Both the position numbers and the translations under genes were made by a program. DNA of 64,000 nucleotides from assembly GCA_021234155.1 (NCBI GenBank), contig JAJEKV010000292.1:186001-250000 (forward strand). Reading direction: 5' to 3'. Within the stretch, counting starts at the first letter, position 1; each line of letters begins with the position of its first letter. Source of the DNA: Isoetes taiwanensis. Lineage: Eukaryota > Streptophyta > Lycopodiopsida > Isoetales > Isoetaceae. Shown in pieces: positions 58,839 to 64,000 of this stretch. Below the pieces are notes generated by a model. That model made no database searches and was not told the origin of the DNA. It worked only from the letters and a program-made list of their open reading frames with translations.

Positions 58839-59125
58839 TATCTCTAACATATAATTATAATTATAATGGGGCAGTTTCTGGAATGTTCTATTATTAGGCA
58901 TTGAACGGAGATTTTCCAATGGTTGCTGTAAGGAGAAGCTACTAGACTAGATGAGGCGTTTCTAGAAGACGTTATGGAAGGTGTCGTGGAGTTTCTGGAG
59001 GGCGTTATGGAAGGTGTCGTGGAGTTTCTGGAGGGCAACCGGAATGGCTGGGGCGTTCTGGATTGATCTGGAGAATACTTTGTTTTGGTATAAAAGAGAG
59101 AGCGGCCAGTCGATAACCCATAGCG
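58839..59125 (+). repeat. LTR-like repeat, copy B (partner 56769-57070)
   Basis: Same landmarks as copy A with many small differences. It contains a 33-base tandem duplication at 58970-59035 (CGTTATGGAAGGTGTCGTGG and 13 more bases). Confidence 0.65.
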
Positions 59126-59536
59126 ATTTGTGGCGGCTAAAAGTTTGGAAGAATGGGTTTGTAGAGAGAGCGGAAGTTTTTATGCGCTTTTCTTCTTATT
59201 TGAGTTTGTGTGGGTTGCGGCTTCCGGCATGAAGGGTGGCATAAAGAGAGCCAGCAAGGTAGATTTCCACGGTATCTTCACTTCCACGCTCCATCGTCAG
59301 GATTAGGGCAACAACCCGAGGCCCTCAGTAAAGTAGCCGTTTTGCGAGGTAATGTACGAAATCTTGAAGCGTGTGGAATTTTTTTATTTGTAACACGAAA
59401 TCTTTGAATGATGGCGAATTTTTTCCCGGTGGATTGTGTGGAGTTCTTGCTAGGGAGAGAAGGGGGAAGGATGGGCCTCATGCCACAGCGGGCTGGAGTA
59501 CGAATAAATCTGTTCTTCCAACTGTGTTTTGATCCT

Positions 59537-59810
59537 GATAATAGTTAGGATTCTATCCTCATATTGGCAATAAGCTAGGCTGTAGGTTGAAAGGACGGAT
59601 TTCATGCCAGTTGCATTTTTTTTGGACGAGATTAGACAGCAAGTTGATCGATAATAGTTAGGATTCTATCTTCATATTGGCAATAGGCTGGTTTGTAGGT
59701 TGAAAGGACGGATTTCATGCCAGTTGCAACTTTTTTGGACGAGATTAGACAGCCTGAAGTGCCAATAAATCTGCTCTTCCAACTGTGTTTTGGTCCTGAT
59801 AATAGTTGAT
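59537..59810. repeat. Tandem repeat, period 113 bases
   Basis: GATAATAGTTAGGATTCTAT starts units at 59537 and 59650. Both include GAAAGGACGGATTTCATGCC and TTGGACGAGATTAGACAG. The lead-in text CTTCCAACTGTGTTTTG at about 59513 recurs at 59777, before a third, truncated start at 59798. Confidence 0.85.
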
Positions 59811-61130
59811 AAAATTATCTTGAAAGGACGGTTCGGACCGATCTGAGATCCTTACTTTTGCGAGGATTTGAGTTTAAGGCTAATTTCTTTGCCACCATAT
59901 CTAGGTATTGAAAATATCGAGGCGTACTGTTCTACCCCTTTTTTTGAGCTTATGTGCAAGTTCGCTTAGATATCAGAGAACATTAAATCTCTGTGGTGCA
60001 ATACAAATACTGATTCAACCAAATAACTTGAATGTTCTGCCATAGATAGGGCAATGAAGACTCATCATCTGTAGGACAACGATTTTTTGAATTCACCCTG
60101 GTAACGTTGCCTTCATTTGTGAACCTAAATCGGCCTACTGAAGCTCCAGTTTTGTAGAAATGTCGATGCCCTAAAAACTTGAAACCGAGCAGACAGAATC
60201 AAGGGTTTAAATCGGAGCAGATAGAATCAAGGATAGAATTGTCGTATGCATATATTTTTTGAAAAAGACAAAAGAATCCATGTTTTTTTTCCTTTTAAGA
60301 ATACAGTAAAACCAGAGCTGTGGTTATTCTGTTCTGTGGGTACTTTGGTGGCCAAGGATAAGCTCAAGGCTTTAAATTGATGTCTGTCACTATGTCCTAA
60401 CACCATTTTTTTTTTCAAGAAAAACTCAGGCATTTGTTACATATACGACTCTGCATTGAATTGCTATTTTGGACTATTGATCAATGAAATTTCGATCTTT
60501 TTTTTTTTAAACCGTAGCATATGATGCTAAGATTTGTGGTACGTTTGCAATGTAGATATTCAAACTAAACTTCTTGGCTAGAGTTTGTACATCTTCACAC
60601 TAATGCCATAACTAATAATGAAAAATATGGTACAACATAGATTCTTAAATTATGAAAGGTTGGAATTGTCATAACGACAAGTAAATTCACTAAAAGATAT
60701 AGTGATGTAATGTTCTTCTCAACATTGGAGATGAACTGGTTAATTGTGTGCACATGTTTAAAGTGGAACATGTTTTTTATAATCTTTAAATTTCATGTCA
60801 CATTTAACCACCTTGTGTCATGGTGTTTTGATGTCCTAGGTAGCTTTATGGTGATACCAGTGTTTGAAGCCATGTACTGTTATTATTGGGCTAAGATCTT
60901 ACGGTTAAAACTTCCCATATAGCTAAGAAGGTTTGTTTACTACAAGGCTATATACAAGAAAGTGGCTAGAATATAGTTCAAAGAATACATGACACAATAA
61001 TATATGTGGGCATCCTACTAATCATTCATCCACATGGAACTTTCTTTGAAAGGCTTTGGGGAAACTTGAATCACCTTGGCTTTTAGAATAATGGTGCAGC
61101 AACTACCTCGCCTAAGGTAACAATACCAAA
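59811..61130. other. AT-rich intergenic DNA, nothing recognised
   Basis: No gene, no repeat structure beyond homopolymer runs. Confidence 0.4.
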
Positions 61131-61169
61131 TAATTATACATATGCATGTCAAGCATGCTAAATAAATCA

Positions 61170-61475
61170 CATATTTAGGGTTTAGGTTCTAGGTTTAAGA
61201 TTTAAGGGTTTAGAATTCGAGGATTTATCATATCACGAATTCTAAAAAACTTAGAGGATGTAAGATGCAGCTCCTAGATGAAGCATGTCATCATGCTACA
61301 TAAGCAAGGTTTTAGAGGTTGGGTTTGGCAGCTCATATATCAACCACGTCATCACCGCAAATTTAGGGTTTAGTAAGGGTTTGGGTTTGGGAACTCATGG
61401 ATGAGCATGCAATGTTATCAACCATGTCATCACCACAAATTTAAGGTTTAGTAAAGGTTTGGGTTTAGGATTTTT
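61170..61475. repeat. Interstitial telomere-like motifs with a degenerate tandem unit
   Basis: TTTAGGGTTTAGG-type text occurs at 61173, 61363 and 61438. Around the last two, a unit of about 75 bases starting ATCAACCA(C/T)GTCATCACC and ending GTTTGGGTTT is duplicated. Too degenerate for a recent telomere insertion. Confidence 0.6.
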
Positions 61476-61745
61476 GTTTTAGATAGGATATCACGAGTAT
61501 GCATTAATTAACATCTGTAAAAAATCGAGACGATTCCAAGGGTTGACTTGCCAACGTCTTGAATTATGGGAAACAAAAAGCCATTGTCTTTGATTAAAGT
61601 AGGCCAACAATACAAGTAGGTCGGTAACAATCGTCTTAACTATGCATTGGACTCTATAATTTAATTTATTTCTATCCATTTCGCGCCCAGTGCTAATGCC
61701 CTAATGTCACTGACCAACCTTAAGCCTTTTATCATGCCATTAAAT

Positions 61746-61807
61746 TTTCAAACACAATTACATACATCCATGACTAATGCCCGGCATCACCGGGCACACG
61801 TTTCTAG
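61746..61807 (+). mobile_element. Helitron-like 3' terminus
   Basis: GCCCGG (61779-61784), loop CATCA, CCGGGC (61790-61795) form a perfect 6-bp hairpin. Twelve bases later the end is CTAG, followed by T at 61808. A hairpin about 10-12 bases before CTRR, with insertion before T, is the Helitron 3' signature. The last 50 bases match the end at 18669. The 5' end and any RepHel gene were not found, so this is probably a non-autonomous member. Confidence 0.7.
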
Positions 61808-62239
61808 TTTCAATTAAAATGCTAATTAACAAACAAGACATTGGCCATTAAAAAACACGGACCTGCCAATCGCAAACTGTTCTTGCGCCTTCAAGAGGTC
61901 GAACTTTTCGAATATTCCATCTAATGGTTGTACAAACTAACTACATGAATAGGCAAAGACAAAAGATTGCTATTCAAGCAATCAATCCCATTGATTGGTC
62001 AACTGAATGTAACACTTTGCTACATAAAATAGCCAACTTAAAATCGTCCTAGATTCAATCAATAGCGTATACATTCTTTCTCTTATAACTATAATGAATG
62101 CTTCATCACTTTCCTTCCGTTCATATTCTCACACAATGCCTACACATAAAAACATCTTGGCCTTGGCCAGCGAGCGTCCCTTGTAAAAGATAATGCAAAC
62201 ACAAGCACATGAAAATACCATAGCATTTGTTCTCAAAAA

Positions 62240-63030
62240 TTCATGAAAGTTTATGGTCTGCAGTTCCCATGCAGACCAAATTTGGTCCAGAAAACCCAGT
62301 CTCACTTAAAAAATCATAACACATCCATGTTCACCCAATTGAGTGCCAAATTTTGAGCATGGCTCACATGACTAGTACTCTATTGGAGATAAATTAGTGC
62401 AAGGCTAACATTGGATTTTTGTCTTCTCAATTTGAAAGCTTATTTTGGTCACAATCTTTTTTTCTGCTTTGAAGTCTTATTACTAGCCACTCAACCAAAT
62501 GGCTTGTTCAATTGATCATCCCAAAAATTAAAATATGAAACTTTAGAAGGCTAAGGGACTAATTGCTCTCTAGAGAATCCATGAAAGATTTCGCCTCCGG
62601 TCTTAAATGAGACCGATCTTGGTCCGAAAGATCCGGTTGCCTTCATAAATCATAACACACTCATGTTCACCCAATGGAGTCCCAATTTTGGACATGGTTC
62701 ACATGAAATGCGCCATTAGAAATAAATTAGTCCACATGACTAACATTGGGATTTTGGTTGCCTCAGTCAAAAGTTATTTTGGGGTTAAATTTAGTGTGCC
62801 TATGGAAGGTCAATTATTATAGATGGCTTGTTGTATTTTCATCCCAATAAATCATATTGCAATCTTCATAATGATATAAGTGATATAAGTGATATGGAAC
62901 AAGAAATAAAACAAAAGGACATAGCATGCACTCTAAATTATTCATTGAAGTTTTATGCATGCAGTCCTTCATGCAGGCCAGTATTGGTTCACAAGACCCA
63001 GTTCACTTGGAAAATTAGACTGAAATCATG
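62240..63030. repeat. Degenerate triplicated unit, about 330 bases
   Basis: Three segments share CATGCAGACCA/CATGCAGGCCA, a (T/A)GGTCCAGAAAACCCAGT-type stretch, AAATCATAACACA, ATGTTCACCCAATTGAGT and AAATTAGT text: about 62240-62415, 62570-62760 and 62945-63030 (third incomplete). Confidence 0.6.
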
Positions 63031-63512
63031 GTCAAATTTTAGGTGATCCCTTATCTTTAGATGCAAACTATGAATTGTAGATTGATTATTGGGATGTTAT
63101 ATCATTATATGACATTCACTTTGAACTAAATAAACATCAAAGAAATCATGAAGGCCACAAAGTATTAACCAAATCCAAAGGGAGGCTTTTAAGTGCTTGA
63201 TTGAGTGGATGTGTTATAAAACAGAAAACTTGAAGTCTAAGTTCTGCCACTAAAATGAGGAATAAACTGTCACATGGACCATTATGGGTCAGTTCATAAA
63301 CAAAATTCATGGACAGCATACACATGTCGGTTTCATGCAATTACAGAAATTTATGTTGTAGACAAATCCTTTGGCATTCCAACAAATGAGCAGCCCCTAC
63401 AAGTGTTTCATTCTTTTGCATAGGCAGGTGGTTGTGCTTAGTTGGATCGGTTTGTCCACTGGGGTTATAATCCTGTCTTTGCATTTTATGTTGTTCCGGT
63501 TTTTAGTTGGTG

Positions 63513-63532
63513 AATAAAGCTTGTCGTCCTTC

Positions 63533-63561
<29 letters not shown>
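63513..63561 (+). mobile_element. 3' end of a retroposed transcript with poly(A)
   Basis: AATAAA at 63513-63518 is followed 14 bases later by 29 A (63533-63561). This is the mark of a reverse-transcribed mRNA or LINE/SINE tail. The preceding 200 bases are non-coding and the parent is not recognised. Confidence 0.6.
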
Positions 63562-63564
<3 letters not shown>

Positions 63565-63784
63565 TTGGAACCTGCAATGGTTGTGGAAAGCCTAAGTTTG
63601 ATTCAAAAATAGTGGAATAGGGGCAGCATTCTCTTACCTAACGAATCGTGATTCTCTTCCCTCTCTAGATGATAACTCCATTCCTTTATCTGGAGACATG
63701 TACCTGGTTTAGTAAGCCATTGCTAAAACAAACAAAACTGAAAACAAATCTGAAAATTAGAACCTAAGATAATTGAAATACAAC

Positions 63785-63985
63785 TTACTCTGTATTTCTA
63801 CTTGCTCTATCCGCTTTCTTCATTGCACTATCTGCCTTCTTGGCATCTTCTAGTAATCCCCTCCACATGTCAGAATGATACAATGCATCACATCCTCCAG
63901 GGCAGACATAAACTTCACAAACGGGACAATAAAACTTGGTCCTTCTTGCTCGGCGGTTTGATGTATTACACCTTGCTCCTTTTCA
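63785..63985 (-). pseudogene. Cysteine-rich exon, PiggyBac C-terminal zinc-domain type
   Basis: The minus strand encodes KGARCNTSNRRARRTKFYCP, then VCEVYVCPGGCDALYH. The spacing C-x2-C-x4-C-x3-C-x4-H matches the zinc-binding C-terminus of PiggyBac transposases and PGBD proteins. A charged tail follows (KKADSAMKKADRASRN) and ends at TAA 63785 or a GT donor there. An in-frame TGA lies just before the segment, so the exon begins after it, at the AG near 63985, or the copy is broken. The rest of the gene would lie beyond the window. Family assignment rests on one motif. Confidence 0.45.
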
Positions 63986-64000
63986 ATGATCACATGGGCA

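Overview
This window is nuclear DNA of a land plant with a large, transposon-rich genome. Evidence: split genes with GT-AG introns, plant-type FKBP and nucleoporin proteins, TTTAGGG-like telomeric motifs, Ty3/gypsy LTR elements primed by initiator Met tRNA, plant-type LINE fragments and Helitron ends. Nothing fixes the taxon. The mix of elements would suit a non-seed plant such as a fern, but that is inference.

Only three host genes can be supported. They are a six-exon secretory-pathway FKBP peptidyl-prolyl isomerase (24.2-25.9 kb, minus), a nucleoporin NUP35 gene (50.3-51.55 kb, plus) whose long first coding exon carries frame disruptions, and a single-exon SWIM + RING zinc-finger protein (53.2-54.2 kb, minus). 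A lone kelch-repeat exon (58.2 kb, minus) and a cysteine-rich exon resembling the PiggyBac C-terminal zinc domain (63.8-64.0 kb, minus) are probably fragments.

The rest is mobile DNA and its debris. Region 1.57-13.57 kb is a complete 12-kb gypsy element on the minus strand, with paired LTRs, an ATAAC target duplication, PBS, PPT and a broken gag-pol. Its 3.4-kb leader carries four copies of a hairpin unit. Region 14-21 kb is AT-rich, without a convincing gene, and contains a Helitron 3' end at 18.67 kb. A 5'-truncated LINE lies at 21.2-22.6 kb. A second, older gypsy element (minus) is split: pol at 29.95-32.57 kb and gag at 41.0-42.2 kb, with 8.3 kb of other material between, including a decayed Harbinger-like transposase. 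At 43.2-45.5 kb (minus) lies a locus encoding an HUH-type Rep endonuclease with both the HLH and YxxK catalytic motifs. A 3.7-kb gag-only LTR element (45.49-49.19 kb, CCTTC target duplication) has inserted next to it. The last 9 kb holds small tandem repeats, a pair of LTR-like repeats, a second Helitron 3' end (61.8 kb) and a poly(A)-tailed retroposon end (63.5 kb).

The two most notable signals are the HUH Rep locus, which resembles the Replitron/CRESS Rep fold rather than the usual plant transposases, and a pattern in both LTR pairs and other element sites where CAG, CTG or CCGG in one copy is CG or a short indel in the other. The second may reflect sequence errors at CHG-methylated sites, so many broken transposon frames here may not be real mutations.
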